Source of the DNA: Streptococcus parasanguinis
GTDB lineage: Bacteria; Bacillota; Bacilli; Lactobacillales; Streptococcaceae
DNA: 64,000 bases
Direction: 5' to 3'
NCBI GenBank assembly: GCA_905188195.1
Contig: CAJJKY010000005.1
Location: forward strand, 1-64,000
The notes under the pieces were generated by a model. The model was given only the letters and a program-made list of their open reading frames with translations, did no database searches and was not told where the DNA came from. Below, piece by piece: positions 1 through 7,482 of the stretch (the stretch's first letter is position 1; the number at the start of each line of letters is the position of its first letter). The position numbers were made by a program, and so were the translations under genes.

Positions 1-240
1 CAACTACTACGACTCAAGAGCCTACTACCACAACTACTACGACTCAAGAGCCTACTACCACAACTACTACGACTCAAGAGTCGACTACCACAACTACTAC
101 GACTCAAGAGTCGACTACCACAACTACTACGCCTGAGACTCCTGCTACAACTGTTTCAACAGAAGAGCCTAAGACTACTGTAACTACTACGCCTGAGACT
201 CCTACTACAACTGTTTCAACAGAGGAGCCTAAGACTACTG
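1..240 (+). repeat. in-frame tandem repeats of the surface-protein stalk
   Basis: Four 30-bp units lie at 1-120. Units 1-2 read QEP and units 3-4 read QES at the variable position. Two 60-bp units follow at 121-240, with the start of a third at 241. All unit lengths are multiples of three, so changes in copy number keep the frame. The near identity of the units suggests recent slippage or recombination. Confidence 0.95.
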
Positions 241-566
241 TAACTACTACGCCTGAGACTCCTCCAACTACAACACCAGAAGAACCAGAAAACCACAATA
301 GTAGTGAGGAAGACACAACAACAACAACTACTACTACTGCAGAGCCTAAGACTTCTTCATCCACAACAGAAAATCCAAATAAACCTAGTCATTCTGGTAC
401 CACAACGACACCAAGTGCGCCAGGTTCAAATGGTGGAAACAATGGGGGAGGTCGCAAATCGCTTCTTCCAAACACAGGTGAAGTTGTTGCATCTGGACTC
501 GTCTTCTCTGGAATTCTTGTCTTAGCAGGTGCTGTTGGAATCAAACGGAAATTGACTCGTCAATAA
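1..566 (+). CDS. LPXTG cell-wall surface protein, C-terminal part (5' end outside window)
   Basis: The open frame runs in from the left edge, with codons starting at position 3, and stops at 566. It encodes a Thr/Pro/Glu-rich stalk made of TTTTQEPTTT-like 10-residue units followed by 20-residue TVTTTPETP-type units. After that come a Ser/Gly/Asn linker, an LPNTG sortase motif (about 475-489), a hydrophobic helix and a basic KRKLTRQ tail. This is the standard sorting signal by which sortase A links a protein to peptidoglycan. The stalk is probably an extended, possibly O-glycosylated spacer carrying an N-terminal binding domain that cannot be seen here. The anchor is certain; the ligand is unknown. 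Confidence 0.93.
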   Translation, partial: TTTTQEPTTTTTTTQEPTTTTTTTQESTTTTTTTQESTTTTTTPETPATTVSTEEPKTTVTTTPETPTTTVSTEEPKTTVTTTPETPPTTTPEEPENHNSSEEDTTTTTTTTAEPKTSSSTTENPNKPSHSGTTTTPSAPGSNGGNNGGGRKSLLPNTGEVVASGLVFSGILVLAGAVGIKRKLTRQ

Positions 567-1059
567 TTTATTCATTAAAAATAGTCAATTTTCTAACGAA
601 ATAGATTTTCAATGCATCTTAACAAATAGTTCAACTAACAAAGAGAGAAATTTTTAGCTCTCTCTGATAGATAAAAAGAGGCTGGGACAAAAGTCCTAGC
701 CTCTCAATTATTTTTGGATTGTCGAGCAAGACGCAGTGGTTGAGTGGGCTCTACTACGCTGATTTCATCAGCTTTTACAGCCCTACTCAACTGTGCGGAG
801 GTGGGACGACGAAATCGAATTCTAACGAATGACCGATTTCTGTCCCACTCTCTTTTCTTTGTGTAAGCCCTATAAAAATTTGGCTTACACCGTTACGTCT
901 ACATCTCAAAAAATTGGCAAAATAATTAATGAAAATTCCTTTTTATTTTTTCTAGATCAGTTTTTTAGATGGAATATCAGATGATAACGAAAATAGTTTC
1001 GAAAATACAAAAAGACAAACGTCCAAATGCGACGTCTGTCTTCAAGCTTTTCTCTTTGT
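567..1059. other. intergenic region between the surface protein and the cyclase gene
   Basis: A GAGAGA/CTCTCT hairpin at about 641-665 may terminate the surface-protein gene. Repeat A (678-853) follows. From 854 to 1059 the sequence is AT-rich with no gene I can support. Confidence 0.6.
678..853 (+). repeat. intergenic repeat family A, copy 1
   Basis: This ~176-bp unit is nearly identical to 41501-41676 and, in reverse orientation, to 32122-32296. It opens with a hairpin (GAGGCTGGGAC then GTCCTAGCCTC) and closes with TCTGTCCCACTCTC. Inside, GTTGAGTGGGCT and AGCCCTACTCAAC form a long imperfect stem around a GCTGAT/ATCAGC stem. No convincing protein is encoded. It is either a MITE-like element or a structured RNA/terminator module. 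Confidence 0.85.
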
Positions 1060-1791
1060 TTATGGTAAGATGGCAATGGCACGGACAGGTGAACCAGTTG
1101 CCTTGTCCCAGTGAGGGAAAGCAATCGAAATCAAAGCACCTACAGCTGGAACTTGGTCCAATTGGTTCAAAACTTCAACTTGGTAGATATTTTGTTCCAA
1201 GAGGTAGTATTCATTGACCAAGCCATGCTCTGCTGCTGGAATACCTGCATCGGTATCAAAGGTTTCATGACCAACAGCCTTGACATGGCGTTCATGAATC
1301 AAGAATTCCAAGGCTTCACGGCTCCATCCTGGACTTTGTTGAACCCCATTTTCATCTAGGTTACGCATAGCATCTTGATCTGGCCAACGTTTTGACCAAT
1401 CACTACGGAAGGCAACAAAAGCACCCTCAACAATTTGTCCATGCTCTGCCTCAAAGTCTAAGATATCTTGTTTACTCAAGATAAAGTTTGGATTGGCAGC
1501 AACTTCTTTAGACTTGTCGATAACATAAAGTGGCAAGAGGAGATCTTTGAGGTCAATCTCATCCAACCAACGACCCCCTTCTACAAAGTGAACCGGTGCA
1601 TCAATATGCGTTCCGTATTGACCAACCACTGTAAATTTTTGAACATGGAAACCATCTTTTAATGTGAAAAGATCTTCTTGTTGCAAGGCAGGAAGGGCTG
1701 GGAAGTGTGGACTTTCCGCATTGATTTGGTGGCTCAAGTCCACCCATTTTTTAGCTTGCAATTCTTTATAAATACTTAATAAATCTGACAT
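1060..1791 (-). CDS. cyclase family protein (kynurenine-formamidase-like metal hydrolase)
   Basis: The 243-residue protein carries the family's metal-binding motif GTHIDAPVHF near residues 60-70 and the opening WVDLSHQI, as in the bacterial cyclase / arylformamidase-like family. Those enzymes are metal-dependent amidohydrolases, but the substrate varies and cannot be read from sequence. The start has a strong GGAGGAAG ribosome site. The gene lies 12 nt downstream of the MetE-like gene, so the two are probably one operon. A link to sulfur-compound or amide metabolism is inference. Confidence 0.85.
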   Translation of the reverse strand: MSDLLSIYKELQAKKWVDLSHQINAESPHFPALPALQQEDLFTLKDGFHVQKFTVVGQYGTHIDAPVHFVEGGRWLDEIDLKDLLLPLYVIDKSKEVAANPNFILSKQDILDFEAEHGQIVEGAFVAFRSDWSKRWPDQDAMRNLDENGVQQSPGWSREALEFLIHERHVKAVGHETFDTDAGIPAAEHGLVNEYYLLEQNIYQVEVLNQLDQVPAVGALISIAFPHWDKATGSPVRAIAILP

Positions 1792-1803
1792 GTTTCTTCC
1801 TCC

Positions 1804-2946
1804 TTATTCGCCCCAAACTTCAGCGACAATTTCTTTAATCAAACCGATTTTTTTCCATTGGTCTTCTTCTGTCAAAATATTTCCTTCTTCTGTCGAAGCA
1901 AAGCCACACTGAGTAGACAGGTAAAGATTTTCCAACGGTACATACTGACTCGCTTCTTTAATACGAGCAATCACTTCGTCCTTGTTCTCCAATTGACCAC
2001 TCTTAGATGTCAAGAGGCCTAACACCACTCCTTTACCAGGGGTTACTTCTGCAAGTGGTTCAAAACCACCAGCCCGATCAGTATCAAACTCAAGGAAGTA
2101 AGCATTGACCGCTTCTTCTCCAAGGAGTTCTTTGGCAATCGGAGCATAACCACCTGATGAAGCCCAAGTGGAATGGAAGTTCCCACGACAAACGTGCGTA
2201 TTGACGGTTAAACCAGCTGGAACATGTTGGTAGACATCGTTGTTAAAGGTCAAGAAGAGATCAGCGAGTTCCCGGCGAACCTCATCTTTTGACTTGCCTT
2301 GAGCTGCTCCCCAAGCCGTCAAGAAATTATCATCTACCAAGACACCCCACGTACAATCATCTACTTGAAGAGTCCGAAGACCTGCATCATACAAATCTTG
2401 AATCACTTGAAGATAGGCTTGCTTGATATCTTCACGAACAGCCGCAAAATCAGGATAGATGGTATTCAATTGTTCTACATGTTCTGCATCACGGATCAAT
2501 TCAAAATAGAATTGCGCAGGTGCTGGAATGGTATATTTAGCCTCTACACCATCTACATCTGCCACAAGATCCCGCAAGAACTTGTAATGCTCTACAAATG
2601 GATGATTGGCTCCTGTGATTTTTCCAACGACAAGTGCTGAGTCCGCCTTGGTTGTTTCATCATGGAATTGATAGCCTTGAGCAGCTTGGACATGATCAAT
2701 GCCCCCAAAGCCCCAGAAGAAATCCAAATGCCAATAAGCACGGAGGAATTCTCCATCTGTTACTGACTTCAGACCAGCAGCAATTTCTTTTTCAACGAGG
2801 TCACGAATCGCCTGATCTTCTACTTTTGTTAAGTCAGCCTGACTGATTTTTCCAGCTGCGAAATCTTCACGAGCCTGAACCAAAGTAGCTGGACGAAGAA
2901 ATGAACCAACATGGTCTACGCGATAAGGTGCATGTGTATGTGTCAA
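1804..2946 (-). CDS. cobalamin-independent methionine synthase family protein (MetE C-domain type, YxjG/YxjH-like)
   Basis: The 380-residue protein corresponds to the C-terminal catalytic barrel of MetE without the N-terminal half. It keeps the zinc ligands HVC (near residue 250) and QCGF (near residue 345). Family members of this size transfer methyl groups from a folate or related donor to homocysteine or a similar thiol; the true substrates are not known from sequence. The start is TTG, preceded by AGAGGGAA; no in-frame ATG occurs at the conserved N-terminus (THAPYRVDHVGSF). It is the first gene of an operon with the cyclase. Confidence 0.87.
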   Translation of the reverse strand: MTHTHAPYRVDHVGSFLRPATLVQAREDFAAGKISQADLTKVEDQAIRDLVEKEIAAGLKSVTDGEFLRAYWHLDFFWGFGGIDHVQAAQGYQFHDETTKADSALVVGKITGANHPFVEHYKFLRDLVADVDGVEAKYTIPAPAQFYFELIRDAEHVEQLNTIYPDFAAVREDIKQAYLQVIQDLYDAGLRTLQVDDCTWGVLVDDNFLTAWGAAQGKSKDEVRRELADLFLTFNNDVYQHVPAGLTVNTHVCRGNFHSTWASSGGYAPIAKELLGEEAVNAYFLEFDTDRAGGFEPLAEVTPGKGVVLGLLTSKSGQLENKDEVIARIKEASQYVPLENLYLSTQCGFASTEEGNILTEEDQWKKIGLIKEIVAEVWGE

Positions 2947-2995
2947 TATGATTCCCTCTTTCCTATAAGTTTTACATTAATTCATCAATGCAACC

Positions 2996-3024
2996 ATTAT
3001 AGCAGTCCAATACCTGATAAACAA
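2996..3024 (-). promoter_or_regulatory. promoter of the MetE-like/cyclase operon
   Basis: On the minus strand a TTGTTT -35 box (3019-3024) is followed by a 17-nt spacer and TGC-TATAAT (2996-3004), an extended -10. The start codon is about 50 nt downstream. I saw no S-box or T-box in the leader. Confidence 0.75.
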
Positions 3025-3076
3025 GGGTTTGGGATAATCTAATATCTTTGATATCTATATAGCCTTAGACTATAAC

Positions 3077-3104
3077 AAAAAAAGAAGTCCTTGAAGGACC
3101 CCTT
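3077..3104 (-). terminator. terminator of the YdbC-like gene
   Basis: Read on the minus strand, GTCC-ttcaa-GGAC is followed by a run of T, just after the stop codon at 3108. Confidence 0.7.
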
Positions 3105-3107
3105 TTC

Positions 3108-3320
3108 TTAATTTTTAAATGCATCGAGCATGACTTGGAACTCTTCGTTCGTGAGTGTAATGCCTTTTCCCATCTTTGTATGGTCGGGACTCCAGGTCCG
3201 GATATCATACTTAGCAGGAGCACCATTAAAACTCACACGATTCAATTCTTTGGTCCAACCCTTGTCATTTTCTGACAAGACCAGCAAATGTTCTTCGATT
3301 TGGAATGAAAATTCTGCCAT
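3108..3320 (-). CDS. YdbC/PC4-like ssDNA-binding protein
   Basis: The 70-residue protein begins MAEFSFQIEEHL and carries the motifs GWTKELNRVSFNG and YDIRTWSPDH typical of the YdbC family, a compact PC4-like fold that binds single-stranded DNA and has been proposed to act in transcription or repair. I chose the ATG at 3320 because AAAGGAG lies 7 nt upstream; a longer in-frame reading (to 3407) runs into the promoter of the divergent gene. Length agrees with the family. The gene is monocistronic with its own terminator. Confidence 0.85.
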   Translation of the reverse strand: MAEFSFQIEEHLLVLSENDKGWTKELNRVSFNGAPAKYDIRTWSPDHTKMGKGITLTNEEFQVMLDAFKN

Positions 3321-3366
3321 TTCACGACTCCTTTCTTGCCTTCTCATCTCTAATATTCGTAAATCA

Positions 3367-3395
3367 TTTACAAAATCGTTGAAATTATCTATAAT
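3367..3395 (+). promoter_or_regulatory. promoter for the gene at 3426
   Basis: TTTACA (3367-3372), a 17-nt spacer and TATAAT (3390-3395) are near consensus and lie about 30 nt before the start codon. Confidence 0.8.
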
Positions 3396-3425
3396 ATATT
3401 GTATCAAGTTATGGAGAATTTAGCT

Positions 3426-3743
3426 ATGAAAAAATTTCTCGAGATCGTTAAAGACCGAGCAAATGAATTTTTCAATGGAAAAGTCAGTACCCCTGCCCCA
3501 TTAGAAGATGAGAGAATTATTGAAATCATTCAACAAGCATTGCAAAAAAAACAAGGGGTACATGTTATTTTTTCAAACAAGAGTTTTACAGGCGATATTG
3601 TCAAGTATGACCAAGAACGCCGACAACTGATCGTGAAAAATTTTAAAAAGAGTATGTCCACGATTATTCGGATTTCTGAGATTCAGAAAATCAGTTTGGT
3701 CCCCAATAATATTCGCATCGCCCAACAAAAAGGAGAGGTTTAA
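3426..3743 (+). CDS. small conserved hypothetical protein, possibly Sm-like/YolD-like fold
   Basis: The 105-residue protein starts MKKFLEIVKDRANEFF; GGAG lies 9 nt upstream of this ATG. An in-frame ATG at 3411 is less likely because it overlaps the ribosome site. The N-terminal half is helical. The second half (GVHVIFSNKSFTGDIVKYD then ISEIQKISLVP) alternates short beta strands with a final LxxIxKISL strand, a pattern resembling YolD-like or Sm-like small barrels. That resemblance is inference. No catalytic motif is visible. It has its own promoter and terminator and is divergent from the YdbC gene. Confidence 0.75.
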   Translation: MKKFLEIVKDRANEFFNGKVSTPAPLEDERIIEIIQQALQKKQGVHVIFSNKSFTGDIVKYDQERRQLIVKNFKKSMSTIIRISEIQKISLVPNNIRIAQQKGEV

Positions 3744-3757
3744 CCCTCTCTTTTTTT
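3732..3757. terminator. bidirectional terminator
   Basis: GAGAGG-tttaac-CCTCTC followed by seven T overlaps the stop codon of the upstream gene and lies just before the convergent stop at 3759. Confidence 0.8.
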
Positions 3758-3758
3758 G

Positions 3759-5045
3759 TTATACTCGAACAGTTTTACTTGCCCCATCTTTTGAGTAGAG
3801 ATTGATTAAGCCTTCCTGGCAAGAACGAATCATATCTCCTGGCTTGACTTCTTGAGGGACCGTGATCGTGAGAAGTTCCATCGGATTTGGTGCGCGATCA
3901 ATCTTCACTCCATCCTTATCATGCAAGTCTTGGATCTGGCATTCAAAATGACGGAAGCCTGGTCCATAGAATTCCACTTGGTCGCCTTCATTGATGACAT
4001 TCCGTTGGCGAATCGTCGCAGTCATGGTAGATGGATCAAAGTCCACGACTTCTCCTACAAATTTGTATTGAGGAATCTTACGACGTGCCCCAAACAATTG
4101 TTCATTTTCAGTCGGTGTTTGGTAGTAGAATCCAGTTGCCAATTCACGTTGAGCAACTTTCCACAATTCATTGATCAAATCATCCTTGATGGCATAAAAG
4201 GCTTCTGGACTTTCCATATAAGCATCACAAGCTGCCTTGTAACAGTTGGCTACTGTTGATACGTAATGGACAGATTTCATCCGGCCTTCAATCTTCAAAC
4301 TATCAACCCCATTATCAATCATATCTGGAATATTTTCGATCATACACATGTCCACGGCTGACATAGAGTATTCTTCTGGGACTTGCCCTTTGATACTCTT
4401 GCGTTCTTGGCCAAATGGCATATCATAGAGATCGTATTTCCAACGACAAGATTGAGAACAACCACCACGGTTGGCATCTCGGTCAGACATGTGGTTAGAA
4501 AGGGTACAACGTCCGGAATAAGAAATACACATGGCTCCATGAACGAAGGCTTCGATCTCAAGATCGGTACGCTTACGGATCTCTGCCAACTCTTCCATGG
4601 ATACTTCACGGGCCAAGACGACACGGGTCAAGCCATATTCTTTCCAGAAATGGAAGGTCTCCACGTTGGTTGCAGAAGCTTGCGTAGACAAGTGGATATT
4701 GAGGCCAGGTGCATAGGTTGCACAGATCTCAATCAAGGCCGGGTCTGAGACGATCACGGCGTCAAGTCCCATATCTCGTAATTCACGGAACCATTCACCA
4801 GCCCCTTGTTCATTTCCCTCATGGGTCACCATGTTTGAAGCAACGTGAACATCAACGCCACGTGCATGAGCATATTCGATACCTTCACGAAGCTCATCCA
4901 TGGTGAAGTTTCCGGCACGGCTACGCAAACCATAGGCTTGTCCACCAACGAACACTGCGTCTGCCCCATAATTAACGGCAACTTTTAATTTTTCTAATGT
5001 TCCAGCAGGTACCAAAACCTCTGGACGTTTTTTTGTATTTGTCAT
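3759..5045 (-). CDS. U32 peptidase-family protein, TrhP-like tRNA hydroxylation factor (long subunit)
   Basis: The 428-residue protein has the U32 signature EAFVHGAMCISYSGRC near residues 165-180, followed by the Cys-rich GGCSQSCRW. In Bacillus subtilis the paired U32 proteins YrrN/YrrO (TrhP1/TrhP2) are needed for 5-hydroxylation of the wobble uridine in tRNAs. Older literature calls such proteins collagenases. The C-terminal beta domain (after about residue 330) is absent from the partner. It is encoded downstream of a second U32 gene (5140) across a 94-nt gap and has a good GGAG site. tRNA modification is the more likely role. Confidence 0.85.
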   Translation of the reverse strand: MTNTKKRPEVLVPAGTLEKLKVAVNYGADAVFVGGQAYGLRSRAGNFTMDELREGIEYAHARGVDVHVASNMVTHEGNEQGAGEWFRELRDMGLDAVIVSDPALIEICATYAPGLNIHLSTQASATNVETFHFWKEYGLTRVVLAREVSMEELAEIRKRTDLEIEAFVHGAMCISYSGRCTLSNHMSDRDANRGGCSQSCRWKYDLYDMPFGQERKSIKGQVPEEYSMSAVDMCMIENIPDMIDNGVDSLKIEGRMKSVHYVSTVANCYKAACDAYMESPEAFYAIKDDLINELWKVAQRELATGFYYQTPTENEQLFGARRKIPQYKFVGEVVDFDPSTMTATIRQRNVINEGDQVEFYGPGFRHFECQIQDLHDKDGVKIDRAPNPMELLTITVPQEVKPGDMIRSCQEGLINLYSKDGASKTVRV

Positions 5046-5081
5046 GTTTTCTCCAATTTACAAGATTGTCGATATGATGAA

Positions 5082-5132
5082 TAGCCTCTTCGTTCCCTGA
5101 AAAAGGAAAACTCACAAACGAAGAAGCCCTAG
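5082..5132 (-). other. long hairpin between the two U32 genes
   Basis: GCTTCTTCGTT and AACGAAGAGGC can pair as an ~11-bp stem around a long AT-rich loop. No T-run follows on the minus strand, so it looks more like an mRNA stabiliser or processing site than a terminator. Confidence 0.5.
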
Positions 5133-5139
5133 TTTTTTA

Positions 5140-6069
5140 TTATTTTACACGATCTGGTTCATAATCATAGAAACCAGTATCCAAACCACGATTAGCTGGA
5201 TGCAATTTGTGGATTTCTTCATCAAACAGATAGGCTTGATCCTGTGTAAATGTTCCTTTTTGAATCAAATCACGGGCCTTGACAAAGTACTCTGTAATCT
5301 TGACAAAGTTTTCACCCGGACAGTAGACACCATCGAGTTTCCAATGATCAAAGCCATGTTCAACTAACTCAGACAATTTGGTCATCATATTCAAGTCATT
5401 ATTTGAGAAGATATGGGTTCCATGTTTGTCTTCGTAGACCGAATAATGAGAATTGGGATCTCCTGGCTCTGCCAAGAACAGATCCCGATCTTTGGTCACA
5501 GACTCTTCTGTCTTGATAAAGTTGTAATAATTCTGAAGTAGCGGTCGTTTCGAATGGTGAATAATGCTAGCACCATAGACCAAGACTTCTGCTGGAATCT
5601 GAAGATTCTCAGCCATTACGAATAATTCGGCAGATGGAATCTCACGAGCCAAAACAGCCTCAGAAGCTCCTGCTTGTTTTCCCCAGAAGTTGATCTGGCG
5701 GCTAGAAGTGACCATGGTTGAGGCATCGTAAATCGTTTTGAATGGATAGCCATCTCGTTTCAAGACATAAAAAACGCCCGCATCTCCGACAGTAATATAA
5801 TCAGCCTGAATTTCCTTTAGAAAATCTAGGAAAGGCTTGATTGAATCCATCATCGATTGGTGCATGAGTGCATTTACAGCTACTGTCAATTCTTTGCCAG
5901 CAGCATGGACCAGTTGGGCAATTCGATTTATTTCGTCATAGCTTAAAGTTTGAGGCAATCGTAATCCGTAGTCTTTTTCACCAACATAGATTCGGTCAAC
6001 CCCTGCATCAATCAGGGCTTGCGCTTGCTCAACACTCTCTGCTGTTGCTGTAATAATAATATTTTTCAT
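5140..6069 (-). CDS. U32 peptidase-family protein, TrhP-like (short subunit, no Cys cluster)
   Basis: The 309-residue protein has the U32 barrel opening (AQALIDAGVDRIYVGEKDYGLR). At the place where the partner has its Cys signature it reads YGASIIHHSKRPLLQNYY, with no cysteine. This asymmetry is usual for the first protein of the Gram-positive pair and suggests that it works as a partner of the Cys-containing subunit in tRNA hydroxylation. MKNIIITATAESVEQAQ is the conserved start. No ribosome site precedes the ATG; instead a TATAAT box ends 6 nt before it, so the mRNA may be leaderless. Confidence 0.82.
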   Translation of the reverse strand: MKNIIITATAESVEQAQALIDAGVDRIYVGEKDYGLRLPQTLSYDEINRIAQLVHAAGKELTVAVNALMHQSMMDSIKPFLDFLKEIQADYITVGDAGVFYVLKRDGYPFKTIYDASTMVTSSRQINFWGKQAGASEAVLAREIPSAELFVMAENLQIPAEVLVYGASIIHHSKRPLLQNYYNFIKTEESVTKDRDLFLAEPGDPNSHYSVYEDKHGTHIFSNNDLNMMTKLSELVEHGFDHWKLDGVYCPGENFVKITEYFVKARDLIQKGTFTQDQAYLFDEEIHKLHPANRGLDTGFYDYEPDRVK

Positions 6070-6075
6070 AGAACC

Positions 6076-6084
6076 ATTATAACA
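6076..6084 (-). promoter_or_regulatory. extended -10 promoter of the short U32 gene, possible leaderless start
   Basis: TGT-TATAAT on the minus strand is followed by only GGTTCT (6070-6075) and then ATG. The expected transcription start falls on or beside the A of the start codon. Confidence 0.65.
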
Positions 6085-6127
6085 AAAATTCCGATATTCT
6101 AGAAAAATTTATTCATTTTGTAAAATT

Positions 6128-6144
6128 TGTAACATTTTTGTAAC
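6128..6144 (+). promoter_or_regulatory. VicR/WalR-type binding site
   Basis: TGTAAC-atttt-TGTAAC is a perfect match to the known WalR/VicR direct repeat TGTWAH-N5-TGTWAH. It ends where the -35 region of the next gene begins, and that gene's TGA-TAGAAT extended -10 is at 6164-6172. The position fits activation by VicR, which is encoded in this window at 31156-31857. Confidence 0.65.
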
Positions 6145-6198
6145 ATTTATATACCTGAATTCATGATAGAATAATAGAGTACTGTTAGGAGAGAGAAA

Positions 6199-6492
6199 AT
6201 GCCCGTAAGAAATTTAAGACACTATGATGAAGAATTCGATTATATCGAATTAACCAAACAAACCCAAGAAACCCCTATTCAGGACTATGCTCCTGAAGTT
6301 GAACCCGCACCTCAATTAAGTGAATTGCTATATTTTTTGAATATCGCTATTTTCTGTGTGTTGACGGTTGTATTTAGTTTTGTCTTTTTAGCAACAAAAA
6401 TGAATACCTTCTTTGCGTTTGCTTTAGCGATTGGTTCTAGCTTTGCTACTATTCAAGGGTTCCGAATTTACTACAATAAACGAAAAAAATAA
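6199..6492 (+). CDS. small two-helix membrane protein, probably DUF3270 family
   Basis: The 97-residue protein has a polar N-terminus (MPVRNLRHYDEEFDYIEL) and two hydrophobic helices at roughly residues 47-68 and 70-88, then a basic tail NKRKK. The N-terminus, length and helices match streptococcal DUF3270 proteins as I remember them; function is unknown. The ribosome site is TTAGGAGAG. A perfect VicR-type box lies upstream and a terminator directly downstream, so it is a single-gene unit and a candidate member of the cell-wall stress regulon. Confidence 0.7.
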   Translation: MPVRNLRHYDEEFDYIELTKQTQETPIQDYAPEVEPAPQLSELLYFLNIAIFCVLTVVFSFVFLATKMNTFFAFALAIGSSFATIQGFRIYYNKRKK

Positions 6493-6518
6493 AAATCAGG
6501 TTCGCCTGATTTTTTTAT
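6491..6518 (+). terminator. terminator of the DUF3270-like gene
   Basis: AAAATCAGG-ttcg-CCTGATTTTTTT directly follows the stop codon. Confidence 0.9.
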
Positions 6519-6593
6519 TTACTCGAATTTTTTTAATTGGAATAACAGTTGGAAGACAAAACTTAACTGCCAATTGCCATCTTACCTTCCATA

Positions 6594-6624
6594 AAAAATG
6601 AGGCTCACTGAGCCTCATTTTTTT
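6594..6624. terminator. terminator of the hprK operon (bidirectional)
   Basis: AAATGAGGCTCA-ctg-AGCCTCATTT flanked by A and T runs; it overlaps the stop codon of the YtxH gene. Confidence 0.88.
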
Positions 6625-7081
6625 ATACTTCTTTTGTTTCTTCTTCAGCTGCTTCTTTAGAATCTTTTTCATCCAACTCTAACACGATGTCTTCAGATTC
6701 TGTTTGTTTGCGAATGGATTGAACCAAGTCATTGCCACTTAGATTTTCTTTTTGAAGTTTATCCTTAAATGAGTGATAGACTTCTTGAGATTTTTCAACC
6801 ACATCTTGCGTTTTTTCTTTGACAGATTCCAAAACAGTTCCTGTCGTAATTTCTCCAGAACCAACTTTTTCTTTGGTTTGTTGGATCACTTCTGCTGCTT
6901 GTTTTGAAACATCCTTAGCAGTTTGTTTTACCGATTCATGTACTTCTTGAGGATCTTCTTGATAATCTTTTACGAAGCGCACCACTTTTTTAGTGACTTT
7001 CTTTCCTTGCTCAGTTGATAAATAGTAGGCTGCTGAAGCACCTGAAATCACACCAATTAATAAACTAGATAAACGTCCCAT
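6623..7081 (-). CDS. YtxH domain membrane protein
   Basis: The 152-residue protein has one short N-terminal membrane segment (LSSLLIGVISGASAAYYLS) followed by a long charged, amphipathic helical tail rich in Lys, Glu and Gln with several QTAKDVSKQ-like helical segments. This is the YtxH architecture: a membrane-tethered, largely helical protein of unknown role, sometimes induced by stress. It is the last gene of the hprK-lgt-DUF948-YtxH series, 14 nt after DUF948. The pairing of DUF948 and YtxH proteins is common in streptococci. Confidence 0.83.
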   Translation of the reverse strand: MGRLSSLLIGVISGASAAYYLSTEQGKKVTKKVVRFVKDYQEDPQEVHESVKQTAKDVSKQAAEVIQQTKEKVGSGEITTGTVLESVKEKTQDVVEKSQEVYHSFKDKLQKENLSGNDLVQSIRKQTESEDIVLELDEKDSKEAAEEETKEV

Positions 7082-7095
7082 ATTCTTCCTCGATT

Positions 7096-7479
7096 CTATT
7101 TAAATAATTTTGAAGCCATCTTAATCGCTTTTAATCCGATAGAGGCTTTCACTGTTTTTCCACCAGCTGATACAGCTTTGACACTCAATTGACGGGCTTG
7201 ATCATTCAAATCTGAAACAGACTCTGAAAGATCCGCCACGGCTGTAAAGAGTGGGTCAATCGTTGCAACTTTTTGATTCAAATCATCCGTTAAAACATTG
7301 ACTTTTGCCAATAGATCATTGGTCTGATGCAAGGTGACATTGACATCTGATGTCAAAACTTGGATGGTTTTTTGCGTCTCATCTACAACTTTTCCAATCT
7401 TTGAGAGGAAAAAAATCATATAAATGACAAGCGCTACTAAGGCAAGGCCTAAGAGGCCGTAGGCAATTTCAATAAACAT
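7096..7479 (-). CDS. DUF948 membrane protein
   Basis: The 127-residue protein has an N-terminal membrane helix (IAYGLLGLALVALVIYMIFF), then a helical region with heptad-like spacing (VVDETQKTIQVL, ASIGLKAIKMASKLFK) typical of DUF948 proteins. Molecular function is unknown; the topology suggests a membrane-anchored coiled coil. It lies 3 nt downstream of lgt and 14 nt upstream of the YtxH gene, so the four-gene set is probably co-transcribed. Confidence 0.83.
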   Translation of the reverse strand: MFIEIAYGLLGLALVALVIYMIFFLSKIGKVVDETQKTIQVLTSDVNVTLHQTNDLLAKVNVLTDDLNQKVATIDPLFTAVADLSESVSDLNDQARQLSVKAVSAGGKTVKASIGLKAIKMASKLFK

Positions 7480-7482
7480 ATA

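Noticed and set aside
1..120. 30-bp repeats as a CRISPR array
   Set aside because: No spacers separate the units; they are continuous, in frame and encode a Thr-rich stalk ending in LPXTG.
104..364. Val-rich protein on the minus strand
   Set aside because: Reverse shadow of the Thr-rich repeat, without a ribosome site.
2947..2995. S-box or methionine T-box before the MetE-like gene
   Set aside because: The leader is only about 50 nt and has none of the conserved elements.
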